Shown in pieces: positions 13,538-57,078 of a stretch of DNA of 64,000 bases (its first letter is position 1; the number at the start of each line of letters is the position of its first letter). The notes beneath the pieces are model-generated. The model had not been told where the DNA came from and ran no database searches. It worked only from the letters and a program-made list of their open reading frames with translations. Source of the stretch: Lumbricus terrestris (Eukaryota > Annelida > Clitellata > Crassiclitellata > Lumbricidae). Made by a program: the position numbers and the translations under genes. Where the stretch lies: the NCBI GenBank assembly GCA_949752735.1, contig OX457043.1, positions 45,913,753 to 45,977,752 on the forward strand, written 5' to 3'.

Positions 13538-13825
13538 GGTTCCCGGACAATTCGTCGCCGGACAATTGGGAGCGGACAATTCGAGTTAACATTAAACCCA
13601 ACCTTATAACCAGTAACCCTAACCCTAACATTTACTTCACATGATTGTTTGCCATTTACAAGAAAAAAATAGGCTTAAACGAATGAATGAAAGTTTGATC
13701 GCCGCAAGCGCCTCTTAGTGGCTCACAATTTCCGGTCCGAATTGTCCGCTCCCAATTGTCCGCTCCCAATTGTCCGCTCCCAATTGTCCGCTCCCAATTA
13801 TCCGGCGACGAATTGTCCGGACACC
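13538..13825. mobile_element. Mutator/foldback-like MITE with 9-bp target duplication
   Basis: Flanked by GTAACGTAC at 13529-13537 and 13826-13834. Termini GGTTCCCGGACAATTCGTCG and, reversed, GGTGTCCGGACAATTCGTCG. The right TIR carries four tandem copies of CAATTGTCCGCTCC against one or two in the left TIR. The interior holds TAACCCTAACCCTAACAT. A 9-bp duplication is typical of Mutator-like and foldback elements. Confidence 0.83.
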
Positions 13826-13904
13826 GTAACGTACACAGAAAACCACAAAGTGCGATCACCCAAGGACGGAAGGATACAGCGAGAAACTGATAGGCAATGA
13901 CGGA

Positions 13905-14080
13905 GGGTGAGAGATAGACAGACATAGAGACAGACGCACATAGACAGAAAGAGACAGACAGAGAGAGATAGACAGAAAGAGACAGAGAGACACAGACAGA
14001 GACAGACAGACAAAGACAGACAGAGAAAGACACACTCAGAGAGACAGAGAGAAAGACAAAGACAGACATACAAATAGAAA
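13905..14080. repeat. (GACA)n/(GAGA)n repeat
   Basis: Imperfect AGAC and AGAG tetramers; a shorter similar tract lies at 13441-13520. Confidence 0.88.
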
Positions 14081-14483
14081 GACAAAGCCTTGGGCACGAC
14101 CTACGAACACAACACTCAGCGCCAATGACTGCTGCTGCTGCTGCTGCTTTCTTATTAGACAATGGCCTCAATTAGTTCAGGTGCCATCGAACAATAACAT
14201 GAATAATTTAATTGTCTTTCATTCATTCCTTCATCCTTTGTTATCCCACTCTTCAATTCCTTAATTGTGTTATTCTATCGTGTATTTACTTCATTCATTT
14301 TTATAGCATTTTTATAGCGCCCCTTACTAAAAACATTCAATACGAGACTTCAACGAGACTTGCATCCTGATTGTCTCTCAATCGCCACTCACAGCAAGCA
14401 CTAGATGGCGCAACGCTTTGTACTCAAGACAATGAGCGCGGGAACAATATATAAGTCAACGGATGAATGAATGGATGGTTGGC

Positions 14484-14628
14484 GTATGTATGTATGTATG
14501 TATGTATGTATGTATGTATGTATGTATGTATGTATGTATGTATGTATGTATGTATGTATGTATGTATGTATGTATGTATGTATGTATGTATGTATGTATG
14601 TATGTATGTATGTATGTATGTATGTATG

Positions 14629-14659
<31 letters not shown>

Positions 14660-14880
14660 GTATGTATGTATGTATGTACGTATGTACGTGCGTGCGTACG
14701 TACGTACGTACGTACGTACGTACGTACGTACGTACGTATGTATGTATGTATGTATGTATGTATGTATGTACGTACGTACGTACGTACGTACGTACGTACG
14801 TACGTACGTACGTACGTACGTACGTACGTACGTACGTATGTATGTATGTATGTATGTATGTATGTATGTATGTATGTATG

Positions 14881-14911
<31 letters not shown>

Positions 14912-15333
14912 GTATGTGTGTGTGTATGTATGTATGTATGTATGTATGCATGTATGTATGTATGTATGTATGTATGTATGTATGTATGTATGTATGTATG
15001 TATGTATGTATGTATGTATGTATGTATGTACGTACGTACGTACGTACGTACGTACGTACGTACGTATGTATGTATGTATGTATGTATGTATGCATGCATG
15101 CATGCATGCATGCATGCATGCATGTATGTATGTATGTATGTATGTATGTATGTATGTATGTATGTATGTATGTATGTATGTATGTATGTATGTATGTATG
15201 TATGTATGTATGTATGTATGTATGTATGTATGTATGTATGTATGTATGTATGTATGTATGTATGTATGTATGTATGTATGTATGTATGTATGTATGTATG
15301 TATGTATGTATGTATGTATGTATGTATGTATGT
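14484..15333. repeat. 850-bp tetranucleotide mosaic of GTAT, GTAC and GCAT blocks
   Basis: GTAT blocks alternate with homogeneous GTAC blocks (14697-14738, 14768-14838, 15029-15067) and a GCAT block (15090-15123). All six frames look open, purely because the repeat has no stop in those frames. Confidence 0.97.
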
Positions 15334-15539
15334 GTTCTCTACCCAGCAATTGATCTGAAACTTTGTATCTAAACAGAGAGCCATCAGTACCACCTGGTGG
15401 AGGGGTTGGCGTATCTCTACCTCCATGGGGGCCAGGGTGGGGAGGCGAAAACCCTATTTTCTCATTATGACCCTCTCTCCTACTGACTCTTTCTCTTTCC
15501 GGCCCATCCTTCCCCGTGGTCTATTCCCTTCGAGCCTTC

Positions 15540-15960
15540 TCTTCTAGTAGACGTCTTCCTCCCTCTTTTTCTTCCTCCCTCTTGGTCTTCCGTCTTCTAT
15601 ATGTAGCTCTCCCTCCAAGTTTCCCTCTCTGTTAATCTCTCTCCCATCCTACTCATCATCCCTCCATTATGCCTTCCCTGCATTATGTCTTTCCTCCTTC
15701 TATCTCTCCTTCTTCTATCTCTCCCTCCTTCTTCTATCCATCCCTCCTTCCTCTAACCCTCCCTCCTCCTTCTATCTCTCTCCCCTTCTTCTAGCCCTCC
15801 CTCCTCCTTCTATCCCTCCCTCCTTCTTCTATCCCTCCCTCCTTCTTCCCTCCCTCCATCCTTCTTCTATCCCTCCCTCCTCCTTCTATCCCTCCCTCCT
15901 TTTTCTTTCCCTCCTCCTTCTAGCCCTTCCTCCTTCTTCTATCTCTCCCTCCTTCTTAAT
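15540..15960. repeat. Pyrimidine-rich minisatellite
   Basis: Units such as CCCTCCTCCTTCTAT and CCCTCCCTCCTTCTTCTAT, 15 and 19 bp, repeated about 20 times. Confidence 0.85.
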
Positions 15961-16365
15961 CTCCCTTCACAGATCGCAGTCAGCTGCTCTTGGCACGCCA
16001 GCTCGCTTTCGTCCCAGCGATGCATTCGTCGCTTAAGCAGGCTGTGCCGCTGTCTGTAAATACTAAGCGCTTGAAGCATTAGCGTAAGCGAGGCCTGCGG
16101 TGGAGGATTTCTTACTCGGTGTTTAAACGCAACCCGACAGATGACGCCACGAATGCTGGTTAATTCGCTGCTTAGACTTTCGTGTTTCTCTGAATGTCAG
16201 ATACCAGCGATGCATACAATTGTCTGGCAGCTAGAAGCATTTTTGCTCGGTCATGGGTTCCCGCACATGTTTAGGGACAAGAAGGGCACTTTCACCGGTG
16301 AAAAAGGACATCTCGTCTTTGACTACTGCTTTTTGTTAAAAAATTCTGAAACGAGGCTTACAGCA

Positions 16366-16540
16366 CTAATGATATCAATGATACTGATGATAGCAATGAT
16401 ACTAATGATACAAATGATACCAATGAAACCAATGATACTAATGATACTAATGAAATGATACTAATGATACCAATGATACCAGTGATACCTATGTTACTAA
16501 TGATACCAATGATACCAATGACACTAATGATAACAATGAT
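16366..16540. repeat. 9-bp minisatellite AATGATAC(C/T)
   Basis: About 19 units. The 9-bp period keeps a reading frame open on both strands, giving Met/Ile and Ile/Ser artefact ORFs. Confidence 0.9.
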
Positions 16541-16730
16541 ATACACATTGAAACTGAGAAATTTGAATTTAAAAACCTCTCGAAAAATATCAATCTTTTT
16601 AATTTCCTGCTTTCCATTTCCAAGCTCTTACTACTCATTTTTGCCCCTCCTGCAACAAATCTGCGGGCTCCCGTAAGTGAAACCTTCGAAATCTATACAA
16701 GAGTATCATGAAATGCCGAACAACTTGATC

Positions 16731-16880
16731 CTGACACGACTTAGAATAGCTACTCTAAGTCGAGTCAGAATAGCTGTTCTAAGTCGTGTCAGAATAGCTG
16801 CTATTCTGACACGACTTATAATATCAATTCTGACACGACTTAGAATAGCTATTCAATAGCTATTCTAAGTCGTGTCAGAG
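16731..16880. repeat. Cluster of overlapping inverted repeats (hairpin array)
   Basis: CTGACACGACTTAGAATAGC and its reverse complement alternate about seven times. The last pair is perfect: 25-bp arms around a single C at 16854 (16829-16879). Alternative pairings (16770-16820) are also perfect over 18 bp with a 3-nt loop. Confidence 0.88.
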
Positions 16881-17061
16881 TGTGAAACAGGGATGCCTAT
16901 ACATGTACGGTTCAATGTCTCGATAACAAAAGTCGTTCAGTAAGGTCAAAAGCTATAGCAGCACGCATTCAGCCAACTGACGACACTAAAGGATCGTTGA
17001 AAATACAACATGCGCAGAGAGGGAAATACTATAGTGCGTAATGTAATGTAAAATCTTCGTG

Positions 17062-17315
17062 CAGTGGCGTAGCCAGGAATTTATGATGGGGTGGGAGGTT
17101 TGGGGGTTTATGGCCTGGCCACATGCCCTTTCTGACACCAACCCAACAGTATTACAGTAAATGAATGAAAAGGGAATAAAGTAACAAAGGGAACAAAGTA
17201 AGAAATTGTTTTGTTTTTCTTATTTAAGTGGATAAATAACCTTTAAAAAACTTTTCCATAGGCCAATGGGTGGGGGTGGGGTTTAACCCTCGAAACCCCC
17301 TTGTCTACGCCACCG
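17062..17315. mobile_element. hAT-like MITE, family 2, just downstream of gene A
   Basis: Termini CAGTGGCGTAGCCAGGAA and ...TGTCTACGCCACCG. Flanks TCTTCGTG (17054-17061) and TCTTCGCG (17316-17323) differ at one base. Confidence 0.8.
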
Positions 17316-17490
17316 TCTTCGCGAATGTCTCATCATCAACAAAAGTCACGACGGCATGGGAGACCAGCTTATTCACCGGCGCTAACTGTTCCGAATTTAG
17401 CTTGCATAATTATCTAAAATTTAGTTCTTGAAGATGTACTCTAGTACAGCAAGCGCGAAAAACTGTAACTGAAATAACACCGAGCATTGG

Positions 17491-29485
<11,995 letters not shown>

Positions 29486-29769
29486 CTGAAATCACAATGC
29501 ATTAAAGCAAATAATAGCAGTCAGTATTGTACGATCTTAATTATAAATAAATATGCTAAGCTATTTCCCAGAAGAATTAAATAGATTCAAACGAGCAAGT
29601 ATTGTACGTGTAGATTATGCATGCACTATTTATGTCTACAGGTAAACATTGTTAATATATAATACACAGTATAACAATTTTGCATTCATTCCTAAATATA
29701 TGTAAATAATGAATAAAACTTTACTATGTTGAATGAGTGCAACAAGTACATGTAGCTTGTGCTCATAGA

Positions 29770-30037
29770 TACACACATAAATACATACAAACATACATGC
29801 ATGCATGCATTCATACATACATACACACACACACGTACATACATACATAAATACATACATAATTACATACACACATAAATACATACATACATACATGCAT
29901 GCATGCATTCATACATACATACATACACACACGTACATACATACATAAATACATACATAATTACATACACACATAAATACATACATACATACATACATAC
30001 ACACATACATTCATACATACATACATACATACATACA

Positions 30038-30066
<29 letters not shown>
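29770..30066. repeat. (ACAT)n with about 105-bp higher-order repeat
   Basis: The pattern ATGCATGCATGCATTCATAC ... CGTACATACATACATAAATA ... TAATTACATACACACATAAA is repeated twice before a homogeneous (ACAT)n. Lies about 300 bp 5' of gene A exon 1. Confidence 0.9.
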
Positions 30067-30069
<3 letters not shown>

Positions 30070-30089
30070 GACAATTATTATGCATCTGT

Positions 30090-30320
30090 TAAAGTGACGT
30101 TTTAGAGTTCTCATAGATTTTGCCGTTTTGCCCACATTGATCCCGCGCATGGATTCTTCTCTCTTCATTAACACGTTCTTCGTTATTAACTGACAACCGA
30201 ATCACATCCTTTCGCCATCTCAAAACTACCTTCTTTTCTCTGGTTCTTTCGCAACGGGAGCGTCTCTGATCGGCATGCAAATTTGAGAGACGCTATACAA
30301 GATTTTAGATGCAATGCGAT
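30090..30320 (+). mobile_element. LINE 3' end between the two genes
   Basis: 'FRHLKTTFFSLVLSQR' in the plus strand, then GGGAGCGTCTCTGATCGGCA and GAGAGACGCTATACAAG. Confidence 0.55.
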
Positions 30321-30849
30321 TCAATATTAGAATTCATCAGAATACCTGAAATTACGCTGTATTCTTATACATGTAATGTTACGTATTGATTTGACTTACA
30401 ATCGAAAGACAATGTCTCACCGTTACAATGTTCCTTCTCCTACCTTTCTTCTTCACTCTCTTCTGTAATAATCACACGAACTGTGCAATTTCCTTTCACG
30501 AACCACAACAATGAGCAGTGTAATTCTCGGTGACTTCAGAACGAGGACAGTAGTAGTCATCAACAATGGTTTGGCGCCATGAAGGTGAGAGCAAATGCAG
30601 CTACATAAGCTAATCGAAGCATAGCCCGTGGCCGCAGTAAATCGCGTTCTGTGTGCGCGCGCCGTTATGGAGCGCCGAGATGATAACATTATCGAGCGGC
30701 TATGGAGCTCCGTGGGTGTCATATCGAACCGCGTAGGTTTCATAGATATAGGACAGGACAGGTGCAAATGCACTTAACGTTGCCATTAGCAATGGTAAGT
30801 TTGTTCAGCATAACTATTATTGTAAGCTCATGCGTCTGAGTAATGGCCG

Positions 30850-30940
30850 TGCGGTAATACTCGCCAGTTGTTGCATTGAAGGAGCGCTATATAAGCGAAT
30901 GAGTGAACGGATAAATGATTGAATGATGCTGACTGCTGTC
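30850..30940 (+). mobile_element. LINE or SINE 3' tail
   Basis: GTTGCATTGAAGGAGCGCTA and TATAAGCGAATGAGTGAACG then TGATTGAATGATG; only the tail remains. Confidence 0.45.
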
Positions 30941-30965
30941 CTGGTTCTAAGTCACCGAGAATATA

Positions 30966-31553
30966 CACTATGTCCCAATAAATCGGGAACCATTTTTATA
31001 ATGTGAATAAAACAGGTAAATCTTAATCGATTTTCAAAATTTTAAAACTGTTTTTATCCTGATATAATTATCTTACACTGATTCAAATATGAAGTTTCTT
31101 GCATGAATATTGACGACACAATTACGTCATTTGCATCAGAGAATTCAAATGTTAAGTACCGAACTCAACTTTTTCTTTAAAAATATCTACGTTACCTTAA
31201 ATATTATTTCACAATTATAAATTTTAGTTTAGTTTTAGTTAAAATTTGACTAACATTAGACTACAAGGTGTGTTCAAAGTGTCCGCCTTCGGCTTCATCA
31301 CAAGCTTCAAGACGCGTTCGCCATTTGCCAATTGCAGCATCAATAACCAATTGATCAAATTCTTCTCACGCATTAATGATTCGTAAATTAACGACGTCAT
31401 TATGACGTAATTTTTTAGTGAGGGCCGTTCATAAATTACCAATTTGTAGATAATTATCCCAGATTCAAGCCTGTTTTGAAATTTCGACAATCGATGAATA
31501 TCTACCTGTTTTATTCACATTATAAAAAGGGTGCCCGATTTATTGGGACACTG
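30966..31553 (-). mobile_element. Mariner/IS630-type remnant with transposase C-terminus
   Basis: TA on each side, inverted ends of about 45 bp (CACTATGTCCCAATAAATCG and, reversed, CAGTGTCCCAATAAATCGGG, both continuing to TAATGTGAATAAAACAGGTA). On the minus strand, ending at 31261, codons give 'IGKWRTRLEACDEAEGGHFE' then HTL and stop. This is the W..RL..C....GGHFEH ending of mariner-like transposases. Most of the transposase, including the DD(E/D) core, is deleted. Confidence 0.8.
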
Positions 31554-31559
31554 TAATTA

Positions 31560-32820
31560 TACTAGCCATTGTTGTCGTTCTGTATTGTACAGGGATCTGG
31601 TGTTGAATGGATGGATAAATGAATGAATGTATGAGTGAATGAATGAATGAATAATGCAAACGTCTGCCAGGTCTTGTCCTGTCATCAACCACTCTCGATG
31701 CGACTTTCGGCCGCCTCATGCTCAATTTGTCTCCATTGATGTCTGTTCTTGACTCTCTTTGTCATTTCTGACTCTTAGAGTTCTGTCCACGTTGTGATGT
31801 TATCCATCCATCTTGTTTTTGGTTTACCTCGTGCACGTGACCGTGAAGGGGGGGGGGTGGGGCGGAATCTGCGGGGAGAAAATTTTCCGTTTTCAGGTGC
31901 AACAATTTCTGACGACCTTTTTTTCTCAAGAAAAATTTCCATTTCGGGCGTCTAAATTTCTGACGACGTTTTTTTAGTCGTCTGGTCAAAATCTAGGAAA
32001 ATGTCCTTTTTCATATCCGCCAAACTGTCTGGCAAACCACGTGCATATTTTTTTTGGGGGTTGATCATGCAGAATTTTCATTTTTACATGGGTAAAAATG
32101 GATGACCTTTTTAGAGGGGGGGGGGGCTAAGCCCGCTACTGATCTCCTCACATTATTTTCATCATCTGCTTCTTCTGAACCGTATACAATAAACTATAAT
32201 TTTTTGTCTGATCGAGCCAAGACTAGCCTTGTGTCATGTAAGCTGCTAAATCGACACTTGTGGAAAGTGGTAACTAAACGCACGAAACAATAAGATCCGT
32301 GAATATAGATCCTTCAAAGCTAGACACAGGTATTACAGGAGCTCTGCCGATCAATTCCCCATTGTAAAAGAATGGATCCATTTACGGTTGGACTCATCTT
32401 TTCCTGGATCAATAATTATTATTCAGCCGTTCAGAAGACTCTGTCCGTTAGACATCTTCAAAGTCATCTACATATTATACTGCAGTAGTTGAGACAGAAC
32501 GAATAAATGCATACGAGATCAAATGTTGGGGGTATGTTCTCAAAGTACTATGAACCGCTAAAAATACCCCCCCAAAATCATATAGAAAACAGACCATTTT
32601 TCGGACCCGGATTTGGAGATCGGCCGACGATAATGCATGGAGCTAGTAGGTTAGATGACTTTGAAGATGGCAAATACTAAGTAGTATATTAGTTAGCAGA
32701 TGATAGCTACCAAAGTAGTAGATGATTTCGAAGACCATAACCACAGTGATTTGTAAATGAATTTCAAAATAGATAGAGATCCCATCGCTGGGTATATAAT
32801 TACAATCGATGTGGTTCAAT
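31560..32820. other. Intergenic sequence with MITE-like fragment
   Basis: 31845-32150 has G-runs, TTCTGACGACGTTTTTTTAG and GGGCTAAGCCCGCTACTG, words shared with MITE family 4, but no clean ends. A (GAAT)n run lies at 31615-31652. Confidence 0.45.
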
Positions 32821-32829
32821 AACTGCAAC

Positions 32830-32936
32830 TCCGTCACTGGTTGCACTCTGCTAGTGCCAGTCCCAAGCCTGGATAAAGGAGGAGGGGTCGCTAATGGTCT
32901 TTGTTACCACACAGTGACGCTAAACTGCAAATACAA
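32830..32936 (+). repeat. Dispersed family X (copy 2)
   Basis: CACTGGTTGCACTCTGCTAG ... GCTAATGGTCTTTGTTACCA ... CTAAACTGCAAATAC. No inverted ends or target duplication seen. Confidence 0.82.
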
Positions 32937-33159
32937 CTACAATGGGTTATGGAGTGAGTCAAACAGGGTTATTATACAGAAACAGAGGTCCGCGATTGAT
33001 ACCAGTTAGTAGTCAGACTACTACAGCCACGGCAGCCAATTAAGTATTTCTACTAACCAGTAGTAAATTAACATTTAGTTAACCATTCTCATTAATTAGC
33101 TATGAGGTCAGAGGTCAAAAGGTCAAGGTAACTAGGTCAACGTGATTAGGACACGCCAA

Positions 33160-33290
33160 TTAGACCGATGGTCAAAGTTCCTGGGTTTTTAGATCTCTGG
33201 ACCCGCATCATGGGTCCCTGGGTTCTAGGACCTGGGCACTCTTGGCTCGTGCCCTGGGTCCTTGGTGTCCCTGCTTCCGCCGGAAGTATC
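33160..33290. repeat. CCTGGG-rich local repeats
   Basis: GTTCCTGGGTTTTTAG, GGTCCCTGGGTTCTAGGACC and GTGCCCTGGGTCCTTGG recur, with small internal hairpins. Confidence 0.5.
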
Positions 33291-33539
33291 GGCATGCTTA
33301 CACTGGGAATGAAGTCCGTGGCTGATCCCATCGCGGAGTAGGTCAGTACTGTAGATGTGTCGGTATTTGGTTGGCCTGGGTGCCAATAGTACAGAGACAA
33401 AACTGGTCTGTGAGCTCCCTGGAAAAATGGCGTCTCAGCCATACCGTGCTCTGTAGGCCAGGGTCGATATAAATCTGCACCCGTAACGAGAAGACAAAAT
33501 TAATACCTATTGCGAAACTAGGGGAAGGCCACATCATAA

Positions 33540-33640
33540 CACCTGCTATCACGAATTTAATGTTCACTGTCACGCACTTGATACCCACTGTCACGAATTT
33601 AATGCTCACTGTCACGCACTTGATACCCACTGTCACGCTC
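33540..33640. repeat. Short tandem repeat, about 46-bp period
   Basis: CACTGTCACGCACTTGATAC and CTGTCACGAATTTAATG alternate, two full units. Confidence 0.75.
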
Positions 33641-33779
33641 GTATATAATACTTGCGATCACATTTGCGTGTCACGCGTTGGACCTGTATGCGCTGAGTGA
33701 AGGTTATGTTAGAAGTGTAGCAATGGAGGGATTGCCAGCACAAAAAGTGGACTGGAAGAAAAAGATGCATAGTCCTTTT

Positions 33780-34037
33780 CATAGGCGTACGAGGCGGGAG
33801 TCCAGGGGTGGCAAATGCCCCCCAAATTTCGGGCAAATGTGCTTTTTGGGTAAAAGAGGTCTGGAGGTGAAAAAAATTCTGGAATTTTTGTCGGGCAAAA
33901 CAGGTACAGGAGGATTTTTTCGGACACACAGGGGTAAAAAACACATTTTCTCAAGATTTACGGAAAAATCCTAAATATTTGGGCGGATGACAAATTTTTT
34001 TTGCCCCCCCACTACCGAAATGTCCCGTACGCCTATG
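33780..34037. mobile_element. hAT-like MITE, family 3, intergenic
   Basis: Termini CATAGGCGTACGAGGCGG and, reversed, CATAGGCGTACGGGACAT. Flanks GTCCTTTT and GTACTTTT differ at one base. 258 bp, no coding capacity. Confidence 0.82.
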
Positions 34038-34834
34038 GTACTTTTCTTCCGGTCCGCTTTTTGTTCTGACGATCCCTCCATTGTAAATCCGCAAAGTTGG
34101 CTTAGACAGGTCATAGATATATAAGCTAATTGAACGAATGCAGATTATTTTGTAAACCGATGTTTAAACAAATTCTAAAGTGATTTTGCAGACAAAGCAG
34201 AAGTATTGATAATCAATTTATGAGAAAAAAACCCAGCTGCAGTGTAAGCCAGAGAGACAAGAACGAATGAAAACCGAGCAAAAGAGACGGGAAATGAAAA
34301 GGATGGCTGCAATAATAGAAGCAATTAATTTTGGGAAAATAAATTGAGAACAGTGATGAGAACAGTTGGTAAATGAACGAGAGGAGAATTTGTTGAAGAG
34401 CGTAAGGTTTTGGGTGTCTGAACACCCCCCCCCCCCCCCAATGAATAATGTAAAAATGAAATAACGTGCTCACTAGTATACCACTAGTATAAATTATAAG
34501 AACTAAGGGAAGAATTTCATTTTGAGACTCTTATTTCTATGTGATATCTTACGGTAGATTAGATCCAACACTGCTATGAGAGCTGACACTTCGCCGAACC
34601 CCATGGGCTATAGACAGTTGATTCGGTTGCAAGTCGACTTGCTTAAGGTCTAGTTAAACATCCCCCACCCCTCCGAAACAAAAACCTGGCTCCGGCCTTT
34701 GACTAATATTGATTATTATTTGCCTTCAATGTTCAGCTCTTGAATATGCGATTGGCAACAAGTCATCTGTCACAGCCTTGTACATATAGCTGAGTAAACC
34801 TAATTTATTATATTACTTCATCCGATTGTAGTGA

Positions 34835-34970
34835 ACACATGCGCTCTTTTTCAAGCGCAAGACTGTCTTTTCTAACCGTGCTGGGATATGGCGCACATCT
34901 GCATAGTGAGCAACCATGAAAGGGGCTACATCAATTTATGTAATGAACGAACGAATGAATAACCAGTAGC
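34835..34970 (+). mobile_element. LINE 3' tail
   Basis: CGCAAGACTGTCTTTTCTAA, CCGTGCTGGGATATGGCGCA, GAAAGGGGCTACATCAATTT and a (GAAC/GAAT)n tail; a diverged member of the shared 3'-end family. Confidence 0.5.
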
Positions 34971-35059
34971 CTACACAAAGTCTCTGTTCATAGTCAACAA
35001 GAAATATTGAAACAACCGAAGCAGGACGTTTTGGCGCCGCCGTTTCGGCGCCGCACGTT

Positions 35060-35320
35060 GTGGTGCTTAAAATGGAAGTTGGATTAATAAAACTAATTCT
35101 TGGCGTAAGCGGAAGCTGGACTTATGGAAACAATTGATCATCTCTATGAAAGCTGGCTGAGATTAAGTCTCTGCTTCAATAGAAGCTGGATGAATAGAAT
35201 TGTTTTCTGCTTGAATAGAAGTGAGTTGACGGGAAAAGTCATCTATAAGTCAAAGCTGGATGGATGAAAAACGCTTTTGATCAAATAGACGCTGGATCGA
35301 TGAACATTATTTTAATTAAT
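35060..35320. repeat. Degenerate GAAGCTGGA(T/C) repeats
   Basis: AATAGAAGCTGGATGAATAG-like units recur at about 45-60 bp spacing; no coding signal. Confidence 0.5.
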
Positions 35321-36150
35321 ATCGCAAAAACTACCACTTCTATCTTCTCATTTGTTCTTACATTCTGCATAGCTGTTACTACGTTAACATAATCCAATGT
35401 TTTTCACAATGTCGTTCACAGATGCGCCTCCGTGTTAGAGAGCGTCCTAAGCAGAGCTGACTGGTTTCAACTTTCAAAGATTTAAATCTGGGGGTGGGAT
35501 GGATAGCATGGTCCGAACTCGGGGACCTGACACGAAATGTTACCCATTCCAGGGGCAGCGGTAACGAAGGACCTATCCCCGATTCATTCATCGCAAAATT
35601 AGCAGGGTCGAGGCCATATATACGGCAGCTTAAAAAGCGTGTAGGCTACACTGTACATAAACATTAGAAAAATTCACAGCGAAAAACTGTGCGATAGCGT
35701 AGCAAAACCACAAAGTTACGCAAAAATGTGTCAAGTCGAACTGCAGGAAAAAAGAGCAAGACGCTGTTGTCAAGATTCTTTACGAGCTGTTGTCTATAGT
35801 AGGAAGCTGTTGTCCAGAATGCTTCTTTAAGTTGTTCTTGTGAACAACAACCTTTGGCTTATTCAAAGCGTCTGATGGTATCAGATACTATAACGTGGCA
35901 GGGAACGTACAGGACGCTCGTCGACGTACACTGTCTAATAGTAGGCCTAAGCATCGTAACCTATAGAGGCCAACGCGATAGAATATTTTTCTACAGTAGA
36001 CTGCAGGATCCACTGGAAAACTATATATAGACTATGAGTCAATATTAGTAGCCATCGCTGAAAATTATAATAGATAACTAACAGCCAAAATGGCTAATTA
36101 CGAATCTCGAGAGACAAGGTGTAGATAGAGATGCGCTAACTAGCCACGGC

Positions 36151-36240
36151 AATAATAATAACGACAATTTATATGGCGCCGTAACGCGGCCATACCGCTG
36201 CAAGGGCGCCTCACAAACAACCAACTAGCTACAACAATAT
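36151..36240 (-). mobile_element. 3' end of the same LINE family
   Basis: AATAATAATAACGACAATTT then ATGGCGCCGTAACGCGGCCA and GCAAGGGCGCCTCACAAAC, almost identical to 57710-57775. A short 5'-truncated copy. Confidence 0.75.
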
Positions 36241-36484
36241 AAGTACCGAACGAACGAATGTCCAGGTCACAAAATACCATTGGTAACAAACGAATTACAT
36301 TACATTGAAAGCAATGAACTCCTATCAAATGTCAGAAAGTGAAATATCGGTAGCAAACGAGTTTCAAGAAATCGTGTCTAACTACAGACTAACGCTGCAG
36401 TAAAAGTCATAGACCAACGTAGGGCCTACATGTAGAGCACAGCGCAGCGTTCAAATCAAGCGTCGAGACACTTTACTGTGAGAC

Positions 36485-36719
36485 CAGTGGCGGCGCTAGG
36501 GGGACTAGGAGGGCTAAGCCCCTATAAAAGGCAAACCGGGGTTAAGCCCCCTCTTAAGAAAAGGCCATCCGGTGTTTTTGGACCACTAAAAATGAAACAC
36601 ATACATGAGATTTCGACCGAATGACTAAAAAGGTCGTCAGAAATTTTGGCGGATGAAAATGGAAAATTTCCTCAGCGAGGTTTCAGCCCCCTCAAAGTGA
36701 AATCGTGGCGCCGCCACTG
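36485..36719. mobile_element. hAT-like MITE, family 4, directly 3' of gene B
   Basis: Termini CAGTGGCGGCGCTAGGGG and, reversed, CAGTGGCGGCGCCACGAT. Flanks TGTGAGAC and GTGAAGAC are only similar (one-base gap). It ends about 30 bp from the gene B stop codon, so it lies in the 3'UTR or immediate downstream region. Confidence 0.75.
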
Positions 36720-36748
36720 GTGAAGACGATGACTATTGTTCGTCGGTT

Positions 36749-56688
<19,940 letters not shown>

Positions 56689-56972
56689 TATCTGCATGCA
56701 GTACACACAAAGAAATTTCAGTTTGTATCACGATCTGGAAATGATTAGCTATATGAAATAATTGAATAGTCCACCAATGACAGCGTATGCATTCAAAATA
56801 ATATATGCGTGCATGTAAATATATGCGTGCATGCAAATAATTTATATGCATGCATGCTATCTAGATGTTAAATTTTCTACACAAACGACACCCGCTTTAG
56901 TAGCCTAGCTGTTCCACCCACTCTGATACTATGGCAACCGGAGTTAACAGACCCGATCTTCCTTTGGATTAA

Positions 56973-57078
56973 CGCCGCCACTGGTTGCACTCTGCCAGTG
57001 CCAGTCCCAAACCTGGATAAAGGAGGAGGGCGTCGCTAATGGTTTTTGTTACCACACAATGACGTTAAACTGCAAAAT
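56973..57078 (+). repeat. Dispersed family X (copy 4)
   Basis: CGCCGCCACTGGTTGCACTC ... AGGAGGAGGGCGTCGCTAAT ... GACGTTAAACTGCAAA, 5' of gene B exon 1. A partial fifth copy lies near 1365-1420. Confidence 0.82.

Larger units (their letters stand above)
34050..36140. other. Intergenic, mostly unassigned
   Basis: A run of 15 C at 34425-34439 inside a GTGTCTGAACACCC MITE-type fragment and a similar fragment at 34660-34700. No promoter or exon of a further gene recognised. Confidence 0.45.

Noticed and set aside
13600..13632. Interstitial telomere from CCCTAACCCTAAC
   Set aside because: Only two to three units inside a MITE; a similar loose run at 22905-22960 is also too short and degenerate.
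14401..15426. 300-residue His/Thr/Tyr/Ile and Cys/Met/Tyr/Val proteins
   Set aside because: Reading frames of a tetranucleotide repeat, open on both strands.
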